DNA of 64,000 nucleotides from Zygnema circumcarinatum (GCA_037447605.1 CM074809.1:3128158-3192157), one strand, 5' to 3'. Counted from the stretch's first letter, positions 11,160 to 21,968 are shown. Made by a program: numbers and translations. Notes: generated by a model from the letters alone, not told the origin.

Positions 11160-12313
11160 ATGACAAGAGGCATTCTTGAAGCGAGTTTATCGATGGCTGC
11201 AGCTTTGAATGCCTGTAGCTATTTCACTAACACCGCTCGTTCAATAATTCCAAGAATAAATGCGTTTGTCTGCCCCCAAGTTGAACCTGCAGGAGTTCTC
11301 ACCAGGTTTGCCTCAAAGAAAACCGATACCACGGCCTTCCAGCATTCTGTGAATGAGGTGAAGGAGATGATGCAGGACCCGAAAGAGCTGAAGGTATGGG
11401 AATTCAGTGTTGCAACCAAGTTCAGACATAGTAACATAGAAAATCATGGACCATAGATACAAGCGCATGGCTTCGATAGTAAGAACAGCGACAAAATTTG
11501 AAGTATGTGAGAGTATGGCGGGGAGTAGCACTTGATCAAATCAAGTAACGATTGAAATTTTGATTATGGCTGTAATTCAATCTAACACAATACTCGTTCG
11601 TCAATAAATCTTCGCTTATCCATTGACATTGTGTTACCGGCCCACTTTGGATTCTGCAGAACCTTGAGAAACTTGTGCAGGAAGGAAAGACGGTGGTGAA
11701 GGGTGGCACTGGCGGAAAGACGCTCGATGCACAAATACGGCTGGCTGAAGGTGCTCCGCCTGCCCCTCACTCTCTGGTGTGTTTAACTTCGTGTGCACGA
11801 GTCTGGCTTTAAGTGACCTTGGGCTGATTACCTTTCGCAATGGTTCCACAAACGAGTTATATCGTTTTGCAGCTGCAACCATTACTCATGCACGTCGGAA
11901 TTTGAAGAGCAGCTCTGGACGTTCTTGTAATCTTGACCTAGCGATACACAAGAATCACATTGCTTGATCAATGATTTTGCGACTGGGGAGTCTACTCTTG
12001 CCAGTGCAGCCAAGTCGTGTACGTTTGGTAAATCGCAATTGTGTTTATCGAAACAACAAACAAAATTGTACATTTTAAAGTCCGTTGTGTTGAGCTGAGT
12101 TTGCTGAACATCAGAGAAGCGCTTCGATTGTGGGTAGGAAGAAGCCGGGGAGGCCATGCCCACTCGGAGTCTGGGTCTAAAGATTCAGAGGTTGGAAAGA
12201 AGGGAGGTGAGGCCCGTACAAAGGAGCTGGGGCCCGAAGGTTATGCAGACCTGGGGAAGAAGGGGGGGAAGGCTCGGGCGGACGAGCTCAATCCAGAAGA
12301 TATTCAGAAATAG
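11160..12313 (+). CDS. Em-like group 1 LEA protein with organelle presequence (Em copy 2)
   Basis: Three exons: 11160-11393, 11660-11750 (91 bp) and 12138-12313, giving 166 residues. Residues from about 54 onward match the family: SVNEVKEMMQDPKELK, then [17 protein letters not shown] and RLAEGRSRGG. Two 20-residue Em units follow (KDSEVGKKGG, then EARTKELGPEGYADLGKKGG and KARADELNPEDIQK). Unlike the other copies, exon 1 is extended by about 53 codons encoding a Ser/Ala/Arg-rich, acid-poor leader (MAAALNACSYFTNTARSIIP from the in-frame ATG at 11193) ending near TRFAS, an R-x-(F)-A/S type mitochondrial cleavage context. A mitochondrial or possibly plastid location is inferred. Either ATG, 11160 or 11193, may be used. 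The Em repeat pattern goes on in frame beyond the TAG at 12311. Confidence 0.85.
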
Positions 12314-12442
12314 GGAAGAAGAGAGGCTGCGCTAGAGGAGTTGGATCCGAATAATATTCGGGAACGGGGAAGGAATGAGGACATCCAGGCACAGGATCGT
12401 CGTGTGCTTGGACGAAAGAGAAAGAGGAGAGGCAGGAAGTGA
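12314..12442 (+). pseudogene. In-frame Em repeat remnant after the stop of Em copy 2
   Basis: Directly after the TAG at 12311-12313 the same frame reads GRREAALEELDPNNIRERGR and stays open to a TGA near 12440. The EELDP..I.E.G spacing echoes the Em unit. It looks like one more 20-residue repeat cut off by a nonsense change, now probably 3' untranslated sequence. Confidence 0.55.
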
Positions 12443-13530
12443 CAGATCTTAGGCACACAGAGGGGCAGAGATTACAATGCAGGTCTGATAAGGCAACGCA
12501 GACCAAGAATTGAAATACTGCTCGAGGGCTTCCGAGTGGTTGAAGGCGTCATTCGTTCGTTAGAAATTTCAAACAGCAAATGCAGGTTTACGACAGTACA
12601 ATGTCTCCAATTCCAAACCAAAGCATTTGGTAAGAAAATGGAAGAAAGACAAGGTTTCAAAGTGGACAGTTTGAAAAAAAGAAAAGGTTGATGGAAAGGA
12701 CGATGTCTCCCTCACTGCGCTGCTCCATTGTCAGCGGCACATGCTGATTGAAAAGACTGGAAAAAAATTCTACTTCCTTGCAATGCACCAAAATCACGAT
12801 AATGATCTGCTATGTCTGACCAATTGAAAAGACAGCATCTATATGGCAATGAGTGAAGAGTATGGTGCTGAGTGGATTTTAACAAAGAGTTGGCATAAAT
12901 ATTCATGCGACAATCTTCTGACTAACTTTCGTTCTTTCAGAAAAAAAAGTGTGATTTTGAGTGATGAGCAGTGTACATTAGGGGAGGAGAAAGGGAACAT
13001 TTTATTTCGAGTAGCCAACAGATAGACAAATTCTTGTTCCAAAAACTAATATCCGGCATAGACTAATATGTCTGCATGCTAGCCCCCACATCAAAATGGC
13101 TAGAGCAGAAATTAGGAATGAGGAAATCCTATCGATTAAAAAGGTTACAGCCACAAAAAAGCTTCACTACTACTGACTTTTATCCACTTAAACGACGCTC
13201 ACCTAAAGCCTAAACTCTTTCAACTTCGAGCATCCATTCCTGCAAGCAGAATTACAAGCTCAACTCAGTAAGGCAAGAAACACCGGAATGGACGGACCTC
13301 AATATGACAACATGAGTAATTGACTATAGTAGATTATGGGAGCATTTCAACTCCTACAAACTTCAGGTCAGCTTTGGCAAGAACTGAAGTGCCTGCAAAT
13401 AGAGGAATCACAACACAAGGTTTCACCTACACCTATCAGAATATTCGACTCAACCATACTCAGGATAGGCATGTCTGGAACTTACCGTATTTCTTTACTG
13501 CTTAGGAAATCCCTTCTCAATCTTCTCCAG
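12443..13530. other. Intergenic, AT-rich
   Basis: No supportable gene. This is 3' flank of Em copy 2 (+) and of the secreted repeat gene 2 (-), so the two genes converge here. Confidence 0.4.
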
Positions 13531-15084
13531 TCAAGGCAGACTTGTGTTTCGAACACTATCCTCTATGTCATTACGGGAATACTTTCCCTTCTTGTACTTC
13601 TTCGACTTCTTGCCATCATCCAGCTCCTGGCTCTCATCTTCCAGCCCTTCGCTGTCCTCGCCTTCTACGCTATTCTCCACCTCCGTATTGTCACGAGGGT
13701 ACTTCTTTCCCTTCTTGTGCTTCTTCGACTTCTTGCCATCATCCAGCTCCTGGCTCTCATCTTCCAGCCCTTCGCTGTCCTCGCCTTCTACGCTATTCTC
13801 CACCTCCGTATTGTCACGAGGGTACTTCTTTCCCTTCTTGGACTTCTTCCACTTCTTGCCATCATCCAGCTCCTGGCTCTCATCTTCCAGCCCTTCGCTG
13901 TCCTCGCCTTCTACGCTATTCTCCACCTCCGTATTGTCACGAGGGTACTTCTTTCCCTTCTTGTGCTTCTTCGACTTCTTGCCATCATCCAGCTCCTGGC
14001 TCTCATCTTCCAGCCCTTCGCTGTCCTCGCCTTCTACGCTATTCTCCACCTCCGTATTGTCACGAGGGTACTTCTTTCCCTTCTTGGACTTCTTCCACTT
14101 CTTGCCATCATCCAGCTCCTGGCTCTCATCTTCCAGCCCTTCGCTGTCCTCGCCTTCTACGCTATTCTCCACCTCCGTATTGTCACGAGGGTACTTCTTT
14201 CCCTTCTTGGACTTCTTCCACTTCTTGCCATCATCCAGCTCCTGGCTCTCATCTTCCAGCCCTTCGCTGTCCTCGCCTTCTACGCTATTCTCCACCTCCG
14301 TATTGTCACGAGGGTACTTCTTTCCCTTCTTGTGCTTCTTCGACTTCTTGCCATCATCCAGCTCCTGGCTCTCATCTTCCAGCCCTTCGCTGTCCTCGCC
14401 TTCTACGCTATTCTCCACCTCCGTATTGTCACGAGGGTACTTCTTTCCCTTCTTGGACTTCTTCCACTTCTTGCCATCATCCAGCTCCTGGCTCTCATCT
14501 TCCAGCCCTTCGCTGTCCTCGCCTTCTACGCTATTCTCCACCTCCGTATTGTCACGAGGGTACTTCTTTCCCTTCTTGGACTTCTTCCACTTCTTGCCAT
14601 CATCCAGCTCCTGGCTCTCATCTTCCAGCCCTTCGCTGTCCTCGCCTTCTACGCTATTCTCCACCTCCGTATTGTCACGAGGGTACTTCTTTCCCTTCTT
14701 GGACTTCTTCCACTTCTTGCCATCATCCAGCTCCTGGCTCTCATTTTCCAGCCCTTCGCTGTCCTCGCCTTCTACGCTATTCTCCACCTCCGTATTGTCA
14801 CGAGGGTACTTCTTTCCCTTCTTGTACTTCTTCCACTTCTTGCCATCATCCAGCTCCTGGCTCTCATCTCCCAAGCCCTTCTGGTCGACCTCCGCAACGT
14901 CCAAAGTGCTCTTGCCAGCATCCGCAGCAACATCGAGCCCAACCGTTGCATCCAGGACAGCCGCGTGACCGCTGCCATCATCCGCGGGAGCCATGCGTGC
15001 GGAAGCCAGCCATGTTCCCCACACTAGCGCAAACCCTAGTACTGCAAGCGCTCGTACAGCTGAGAAACTATTCACCTTTCCCAT
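13531..15084 (-). CDS. Secreted Lys-rich/acidic tandem-repeat protein (family member 2)
   Basis: A single-exon gene of 517 residues; the ATG at 15084-15082 follows a TATA box by about 83 bp. The signal peptide has a basic MGKVNSFSAVR, a hydrophobic core (LAVLGFALVWGTWL) and an ASA cleavage site near residue 29. The next 60 residues are unique, and then ten full and one partial repeat of 41 residues (123 bp) follow. Each repeat has a lysine cluster such as KKWKKSKKGKKYPRD and an acidic part (TEVENSVEGEDSEGLEDESQ). Units come in KKWKKSKK and KKSKKHKK variants in an irregular order. The last unit degenerates and ends in RNTSLP. I recognise no known domain. The signal block is nearly identical, in DNA as well as protein, to that of the gene at 59312-60397. 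The opposite strand is also open along the repeats, but that is a shadow. Confidence 0.75.
   Translation of the reverse strand: MGKVNSFSAVRALAVLGFALVWGTWLASARMAPADDGSGHAAVLDATVGLDVAADAGKSTLDVAEVDQKGLGDESQELDDGKKWKKYKKGKKYPRDNTEVENSVEGEDSEGLENESQELDDGKKWKKSKKGKKYPRDNTEVENSVEGEDSEGLEDESQELDDGKKWKKSKKGKKYPRDNTEVENSVEGEDSEGLEDESQELDDGKKWKKSKKGKKYPRDNTEVENSVEGEDSEGLEDESQELDDGKKSKKHKKGKKYPRDNTEVENSVEGEDSEGLEDESQELDDGKKWKKSKKGKKYPRDNTEVENSVEGEDSEGLEDESQELDDGKKWKKSKKGKKYPRDNTEVENSVEGEDSEGLEDESQELDDGKKSKKHKKGKKYPRDNTEVENSVEGEDSEGLEDESQELDDGKKWKKSKKGKKYPRDNTEVENSVEGEDSEGLEDESQELDDGKKSKKHKKGKKYPRDNTEVENSVEGEDSEGLEDESQELDDGKKSKKYKKGKYSRNDIEDSVRNTSLP
13560..14870 (-). repeat. 123-bp tandem coding repeats (about 10.5 units)
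   Basis: The unit coding for the 41-residue repeat recurs every 123 bp with very few nucleotide differences, mostly at the WKKSKK/SKKHKK position. Such similarity, including silent sites, indicates recent expansion or ongoing homogenisation. Confidence 0.9.
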
Positions 15085-15166
15085 TTGCACAGCTCCACTC
15101 TGTTGCTCCCAAACCTCTTGCAATCTCTGTGCCTGCTCTCTGGTTCACCGCTTTCCTCCCACGCAC

Positions 15167-15210
15167 TTTATACCTCGCCTTCCTCTCCATTGCCACAGTC
15201 AAAGTTTGAC
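15167..15210 (-). promoter_or_regulatory. Promoter of secreted repeat gene 2: TATA box and GTCAAAGTTTGAC palindrome
   Basis: On the minus strand TATAAAG lies at 15173-15167. A perfect 13-bp palindrome GTCAAAGTTTGAC lies at 15198-15210, about 25 bp upstream of it. The palindrome holds two inverted TTGAC cores, as in W-boxes. The third family gene has exactly the same motif and spacing (60515-60527, TATA near 60487-60481). Confidence 0.6.
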
Positions 15211-17185
15211 TGCCATTTCCCAGACTTCCCCTCGCTTCCAGCTCCTCTCGTGTCCTCCAAACTCCGAGACCGTGTATGGCATTGCAGCTCTCCTGCCTGG
15301 CTTCCGAGGCCCTCCACATCATCAGTGTCCCTGTCGCCATGGATGTCATGCCGCTTATTTCGAGTGGGAATCACCAACGTTGGAAGGAATGGTCACCATC
15401 AGGCCGACCCTCCTGCCGCCATGTCGGGCCTTCCCCTCCCCTCCCTTGCCGCCATATGCCACCATAGAAGTTCTCAAAGTTTGGCAAGAGCTCAGACCGA
15501 GGGCGGGACGCCGTTGACCAGATTTAAAAAAAAAAAAAAAGACGGACCCAATCACAGATTGCCACGTAAGAACGTATGGCGACGTGGCATGCCGTGGTTG
15601 GTTCCGCTTCACAGGGCACCTTTGAATGGAAGAGTCTGAAGGCGCAGTATCATTGCACCGGATTTGCCCAGCTTCTCCCTCAGGCCAGAAATTGCTCTAT
15701 CTATGAGCAACTATCTATCTATCTATTCTGTGCTTATGCTCCGCTTCTGACATACGGGTAATAGGCCTAGCCAATTTTGAGGATAGACAGCGTTTTTCAT
15801 GTTATGCGACGACGAAAATGACAGCACATTCAATAACAACTCGCAGCTCGTTTTTTCTCCTTCCTTTCTCCCGCACACCTCTCTCTTTTCCTCTTTCTTT
15901 TCTATATCGCCATCCTCTCTTTCTCTCAACCAGCCTCGGCTCTCTGCCTTGGCAATAGAGAGACAGTAAGGAGAGGGAAGGGAGGGAGAAAATCATGAAA
16001 GGGGATAAAGGAAAGGGGAGAGAGAGGGCTACTTTGGCGATAGACGGCAAGGAGAGCGGGGGATGAAACCATGAAGAGAGAGGAGAGAGATACAGATCAA
16101 GGAGACAGAAAGGGAGAGATGATTTGGTGATAGAGAAACCACATAGATATAATGAGAGAAGACGAGAGAGAAAGGGGGAGGGGAAGGAAGAGAAAGAGAA
16201 AACGAGAGCTGAAAGGCAAATATTGCCTTGCTCGCTCTTCGAAAGGAGGTAACTTGTACTAGTCCCTGGTATTGTACTCGATGAAAAATGTACTCGCGGG
16301 TGCAAAGAAGTGCAGCCATTGGACTAATTAAGCTTGTAAGCAAGGTAGTACCCCCGTTTCACTTCCACAGAACAAAGAGAACACAAGGAACTGCAAAAGT
16401 TTATTGATTGAGAAACGCACGAGTCTACATCACGTGCACTGCTGAGAGACCTTCCAACGACGGTCAACAGATTTGCTCTCTCGTTTATCAAGGTATCTGA
16501 TTCGTTTCAAAACTACACGTGGGGCGGTGGAATCCCCTGGATGGTGGACTGAAGATTTTCAGTATTATACACGTGGCATTACTTCGGAACGTGGTTCGGC
16601 GGCTGCTTGTCAAGTGCACTAATTTTTTATAATGCAATCAAAACCTCACAGCGATGTCTCCATCCGGACTCCCTTTTCAGTTGCCGAACATGTTGGGAAG
16701 GCACATGGCCTCCCTTTTGTGCTCCGCGTTCTCAGAATGTGAAGCTTCTCAACTTCGAAGGCGCGGTTTGGCTCTCAATGATGGTCGCATAGACATTGCC
16801 AAACAGAGCTTCAAGTTGAAAGAAGATTAAGAGAGAAAGATAGGGAACTAGAAGCCACACAGGCAAAAACCAGAGGAACATGCTTGTACCTCAAATAGTC
16901 CAAACCAACCTGCATACTAAAAGGTGCCACCCAACGTGGTCAAGGCCTTGCAAAATCGAATACTCTCACACCGAAACAAAAAAATCCACACAGCACGGGA
17001 GAAGCGAAAATCCCGGTTATCCAAGTGAATTAAAGGTCTATCTTCATTCCCCTCGAGGGTGAAAAAAAAAAAATCTCAAAAACACTTCCTCTTCACAGCT
17101 TTGTACACAATGATACCGAAAGGCAGCTTCGCTACGCTCCTCGCGATACCAAGGCAAGCGCATGCAGGGCGCTACAATGCTCAGA
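15211..17185. other. Intergenic with low-complexity tracts
   Basis: Includes an A-tract near 15525-15540, a CTAT microsatellite near 15708-15726, and a long purine/pyrimidine-rich stretch (about 15840-16220). No recognisable gene. The last part is the 3' flank of Em copy 3. Confidence 0.4.
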
Positions 17186-18115
17186 TTAGGTATTCCTATA
17201 TTTGGACTCGTCGATCTCAATGCCCTTCTCTGCAGCTGCTTCTCCGCCGGACTTATCGAGAGTGGAGAGGCCGCCCTTCCTCCCCATTTCCGCATACCCT
17301 TCCGAGCCCAACTCTTCAGCACGAGATTGGCCGCCTTTGCTTCGTCCTGCTAAGTACAAACGGGAAACAACACAGACAGTGGATCAAAGAACCGTCAAAC
17401 AGATGAAAGAGTTGGAAATACTTTTCCAGCTTTAAGTGCCTACGGCAAAGTATAAACTGCGAATTATCTTTACGAGCGATGTTTTCGCAGTATGGCAGGA
17501 TTAGCACGAAAGGACTAGCACATACAAGGCAAGAAGAGAAAACTAAATTGAAATCTTGACACTTGTGACTATTTCCCTATCATACCTTCGGCCAGGTGAA
17601 CTTGAGCCTCGAGCGACTTTCCTCCAGTGCCACCTTTCACGACCGTCTCACCCTCTTTTACCTTCTGCTCCAGTTCCTGGATAGCCACCAGACCATTTGA
17701 ACGCAGAAAACGTAAGCACATACTTCCATAATGGTTCACTCGGAAAAGTCACGGGGGTGAAAATACGCTTCAAACATAAGTAAGAAAAAGGACATTCGCA
17801 ACACCGGGAAAGTGCCACAGACACGAAAAGGGTGCACACATGAGTCACTGCTTCTATCAAGAAGAAAGAAACATTAAAGACAGAAAAACTCGACCACACA
17901 TACTTGAACACTAAAAAAAGCCCGTACATCGCAGAGTCTCACAAGGAACTGACAGTGCTCCCACACATAATTCTAGTAGTACACACGGTCCATGCAATTT
18001 GAAAAAAATCAGGCTGCATATCGCAAGATTCGTGCCAAACCTCGCGCTGCTCCTCATCCTTCATTTTCTCTTTGACCTCCTGCACAGCCTGCTCAGTTGC
18101 AGTCTTCTGCGCCAT
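17186..18115 (-). CDS. Em-like group 1 LEA protein, canonical (Em copy 3)
   Basis: Three exons: 18115-18041 (75 bp), 17676-17586 (91 bp) and 17346-17186, 108 residues. It has the family pattern in order: [73 protein letters not shown] and the tail [13 protein letters not shown]. One 20-residue unit is present, as in the shortest seed Em proteins. Upstream lie CACGTG at 18502-18507, ACGTGGC at 18558-18564 and RY core CATGCA at 18346-18351, fitting ABA and ABI3-type control. The role is cytosolic protection during water loss, from family knowledge. Confidence 0.93.
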
Positions 18116-18345
18116 CTCTCCCAAACCTCCTTGCAATTTCACCTCTTGCTCTAGCGGCTGAACGGACCTCTGAAAGAGAGAAGCGGAAAATATGACCTAA
18201 AACAAAGGAAAAAAACTACCAGGCTCTCCTTCCTTTTCCCTCCCCTTCTTTCTCTTCCTTCTTCCCCTTCCCTTCCCTTCCAGTAGTGGCCGAAACAGGA
18301 CTGCATTCTGGAAACGGGTCTCAACAAAGAAAAAAAACGAGGCGC

Positions 18346-18564
18346 CATGCATTCCTGAGGTGCTGCCACGAGTCAGCCACCTGGCGCAATACAAGCACGT
18401 CGTGTCACCCGCTCTTGTCTGCACTCCGCGGCGCGGAGCCTGGCGGCCATGGCTGGAGGCTGCCAGAACAGAGCCTGCATGGCCCTTGCCACGCCTTGTG
18501 CCACGTGACCCAAGCCACACACCCTTACAAGCCTCCGACCGCCATGCCGCCTTGAGGACGTGGC
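18346..18564 (-). promoter_or_regulatory. ABRE/G-box and RY elements upstream of Em copy 3
   Basis: CATGCA at 18346-18351, GCCACGTGAC around 18500-18509 and GGACGTGGC around 18556-18564 lie 230-450 bp before the start codon. These are the binding cores of ABI5-type bZIP and ABI3-type B3 proteins. Function is inferred. Confidence 0.55.
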
Positions 18565-20137
18565 GGGAAAGCAGTGGCCGACAGAGCTTCGCCGCCATGG
18601 CCGCCTCCACTGCTGCCAGGCGCCGCCGCGTAGCTTTACTGTTCTATGAGCTGCTGTAATACGAAACCGTACGGTATTACGGGATACATGCTCCCCGCAG
18701 TTTACACGGTAAAGACGATTTTTGCTGTGGGATTCAACGGTTCTCAGTTGGTTCAACCGTTGGCTGCACCCAACCATTGGACTACCAATCATTGGAAAAC
18801 AGTGGTCTGCCCAACGGTTGGTAATTTGTGCAATTTCCGTCCAGAGTGCCCAACTGCCCATCCCATTCTGTCCGTACAGCTACAACTCGCCGCCTCCTAA
18901 CATTCCCAAACCCCAAACCCCATGTTTTAGTTTCCACTAGGAGCTGTGGGATCAATGTAGTCGACGATACCCTGCACATGGCAATGCATCAAAGGGAGCA
19001 ATGTTTCGTTAAGTGGGTTAGAGAGGTAGGGAGCAGGGAAGGTTTGAGAAGAATGCCTCACCCCCATTGGACCGTCAAAGTGTGGCTCTTTGCTAGTGAA
19101 AAACCAAGTTTTATTCCACCAGGCTCTGTTTCAACCCAAAGTGAGTCGAAATTTTCTTAGTGTTTGAAGGGGTACTTGGCAGAAATAAAATTAGAAAAGA
19201 CCCTCCTGCCTTCTCGTCTGAAACGATGTAAAGGGTCCTTCCATCTGGAATGTTTTTTGTATGCAATACCTCCAGTATGCTACAGAAGCTTGAAAGGATT
19301 GGGGTCAGGAGTTGGGAGGGAAGGGCAGAGTGGTAAGGGAGACGAAACAAGGGGAGACGAAACAAGGGTGCAGCAGGAGAGGGATGGAGCCGGAGGCCAT
19401 TGGAGGAGGCTTGTAAGAAAAACGAAAGCGAGTTAAAAGAGGACAGAGAAAAGCAAGAAGAAGAAGAAGAGTCGCAGAGAATTCGATATCGCTCACGATT
19501 CGCTTTGGTTAGATCAAATCATCAGATTATTTTTGGAAAAGTTTACAAGTTTACAAGTTTCAGGATTCAATCTTCGCACTTTTGTCTGAATTCTTCGTTA
19601 CTGAAAGCGACGGTCCTCGATCAGCAAGTCCATTTGCTCAAAATGTCTCAATGAATGGACACATAATTCACGGTTAAAATTTGAGTGACTTCTTGAGAAT
19701 AACAGTACGTAGTTGCACAAAAAAAGGCAAGGGACTGCCATCACAACTGAAGAGCAACTGAAGAACAACAGCATCTAACGCCTCAAAACACATTCACAAC
19801 AAAACCAACTTAAAGAGGCATTTACGTAAACGCAACCACTCTAAAAATGAGTATGTCCAAATATAGCATGAAGCAGCACAGCATGCTAAGTCTTTACGTT
19901 CTTAAAGCATCCAAACTCACATTATTATGTCGTTATGCACTTGAATTTTACAACATAAGAATCTCAAACTGGTTTCACGAGAAACAGACATGCCGTTCAT
20001 ATACGACTCTTATACCCCAAAATTGTGCCTGGAGAGACTGGACACATCTTGTCAATGTCCACTGGTGTCGCATAAAAATTCCTTTACTCTGTCACAACTT
20101 GCAAAGTGAAAGAAAGCAAAGCTCTACGCTGCCCATA
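18565..20137. other. Intergenic between Em copies 3 and 4
   Basis: No supportable gene. Around 18735-18820 short CAACGGTTGG/CCAACCATTGG-type motifs recur on both strands. Similar CCATTGG motifs appear at 28550-28690. Confidence 0.35.
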
Positions 20138-21115
20138 TTAGACGTTCTTGTATTTGGACTCGTCGATTTCAATGCCCTTCTCTGCAGCAGCTTCAACACC
20201 TGACTTGTCCAGGGTCGAAAGGCCTCCCTTCATCCCCATTTCAGAGTATCCTTCGTGGCCCAATTCTTCAGCACGAGCATGCCCACCCTTGGTACCGCCT
20301 TTGCTTCTTCCTGCAAGTTCATGTTTTACACTGCAGTCAAGAACTTCCATTCATAATGCTTACGTTTTCTCATAGAAACCCAATTTTGAGAAAAGGTCCA
20401 TACAATGCACTGCACTGCATTGCACTGGTCATGCTTTCCCTCTCTGCAGCCATTCCCGACTCATCATGTAAAGTCAATTGAAGCCTGCTTTTCTGCAAGT
20501 GATCCAAAATTTTCCCGACAGTATTCAAATAGCTATCTCTGATGTTACTACGCACTTGACAGATGGAATTTCACAAAAACATATCTATCCTCTATGCGGC
20601 ACATACCTTCTGCCAAGTGAACCTGAGCCTCTAAAGACTTTCCACCGGTGCCGCCCTTCACCACAGTTTCACCCTCGCGAACACGTTCCTCCAATTCCTA
20701 TTTTCAGACAAAGCAACTTAGCTAACAAACGAAGCCTCCAAAATTGCAATTCCAAAAAACGGGAAAGGACATGCTACTTTACATCCGCAGTCTAAGCAAT
20801 TGAATCCTATAGTTCTCAGACTCCTTTTGTATGCAAGCCAGACCGTTCCTTTGCTACGCAAAATAAATTCATATCAAAAAACAGCTCTACATCAGAGGCA
20901 GACCGTAGTAGACCGTTTTGATCATAACAAGCGGTGAATGGAAAGCAATCATATTTTTATTGCAAATAATACCCTTCAGACGACATCGTCGCCAAAGGCA
21001 GCACTGCCATCAAAGGATCTCACATCTCATTGATAGGTACCTTTCGCTCCTCAGGGTCCTTCATAGCCTCTTTCACTTCCTCGACAGACTCCTGAGTCGC
21101 AGAGTTCTGAGACAT
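20138..21115 (-). CDS. Em-like group 1 LEA protein, canonical (Em copy 4)
   Basis: Three exons: 21115-21041 (75 bp), 20697-20607 (91 bp) and 20310-20138, 112 residues. Features in order: [75 protein letters not shown] and the tail [13 protein letters not shown]. It is most like copy 3, with a four-residue insertion (TKGG) before the 20-residue unit. The identical exon lengths, phases and orientation suggest tandem duplication with copy 3. Upstream are CACGTG motifs at 21352-21357 and 21398-21403. Confidence 0.93.
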
Positions 21116-21351
21116 GTTGCCTTTACCCGCAAAATTGCACTTGAATTTGAAGGCCTCTTGAAACCTCAGCTAGTAGTGTCGCTGAAAGTGAGCCTTTAAT
21201 GGCTTTCAAAACAACGAGAGTTAAACACTTCTGGATGCTCCGTTATAAAAACATCAAACACACCGTTGCGGCTTGACGATTATGCCATCATTTCCAGTCT
21301 ATTTCAATCGATCTTTGCGCTACCTCGCAGCTGAGAAAGCAGACAAGCGCA

Positions 21352-21478
21352 CACGTGTCAAAAATAAGCCATGGAAGGAAGCCATGGTCGCAGGCCCCAC
21401 GTGGAGGGGAAGCTTCCAGATTTCTGCCATCAAGATTTCTGCCCCAATATGAAGCTTTATGCGTGGCAGGCAGCATGC
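21352..21478 (-). promoter_or_regulatory. G-box pair and RY core upstream of Em copy 4
   Basis: CACACGTGTC (core 21352-21357) and CCCACGTGGA (core 21398-21403) lie 240-290 bp before the start codon, and an AGCATGCAGC with an RY core lies near 21470-21478. This is an arrangement known from ABA-responsive embryo genes. Confidence 0.5.
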
Positions 21479-21732
21479 AGCTGCCTTGCAAGAGCATGCG
21501 CAGGATTCGCCGGTTGGGCAGCTCAGCCAGCACCTGCACCGCTCTCCCTCCGCTCAAATGTATTATACATAGATGTCTCAATACTGTGCAACATTGAAAC
21601 TGAGCAATATTTAGAGTGAGGGAGGGGGTGGCAAGAAATCGCTGCGGGGCATTTCTCCCTCGCATTCTCAAATGGCATCAAAACCTGTTTTGAAGTTTTA
21701 AGTTTTGAATTAGAACTGAAAAATCTGTTGTG

Positions 21733-21966
21733 TTAGCGAACCTCGATGTCGCTCAAGTCTTTGTTTGGTATTTTATCCGTGTAACGTTTCTGGCACGCCT
21801 TCGTCTCCTTCGTCCATGCGGTCTTGGCCTCCGCAGGAGCATTGGCGGCGAATTGCACAAGGGCCTTCTTCATGCCACGAACTATGGACCAAAGGTTCTC
21901 CTCCTCAAAAAGTTGCTGACATTGAAACTTGTAGTCATGCCAATTCGTCCCACCAAACTTTTCCAT
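21733..21966 (-). mobile_element. Copia-type retrotransposon Gag N-terminal fragment
   Basis: A 77-residue frame begins MEKFGGTNWHDYKFQCQQLF, continues EEENLWSIVRG, then an AW(T)KE...A pattern, and ends near LSDIEVR. The F-G-G-x-N-W..(Y/W)K, LW..I.G and later W...D motif order is that of the Gag N-terminus of Ty1/copia elements. No zinc knuckle, protease, integrase or reverse transcriptase frame follows, so this is a relic. A TA-flanked inverted-repeat element starts only 2 bp upstream of its ATG. Confidence 0.6.
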
Positions 21967-21968
21967 TA

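Noticed and set aside
13560-14870. CRISPR-like array
   Set aside because: The repeats are directly adjoining 123-bp coding units without unique spacers, in a eukaryotic secreted-protein gene.
13336-15209. Long + strand frames of 470-560 codons over the second repeat array
   Set aside because: These are antisense shadows of the minus-strand secreted repeat gene and show no leader or conserved domain of their own.
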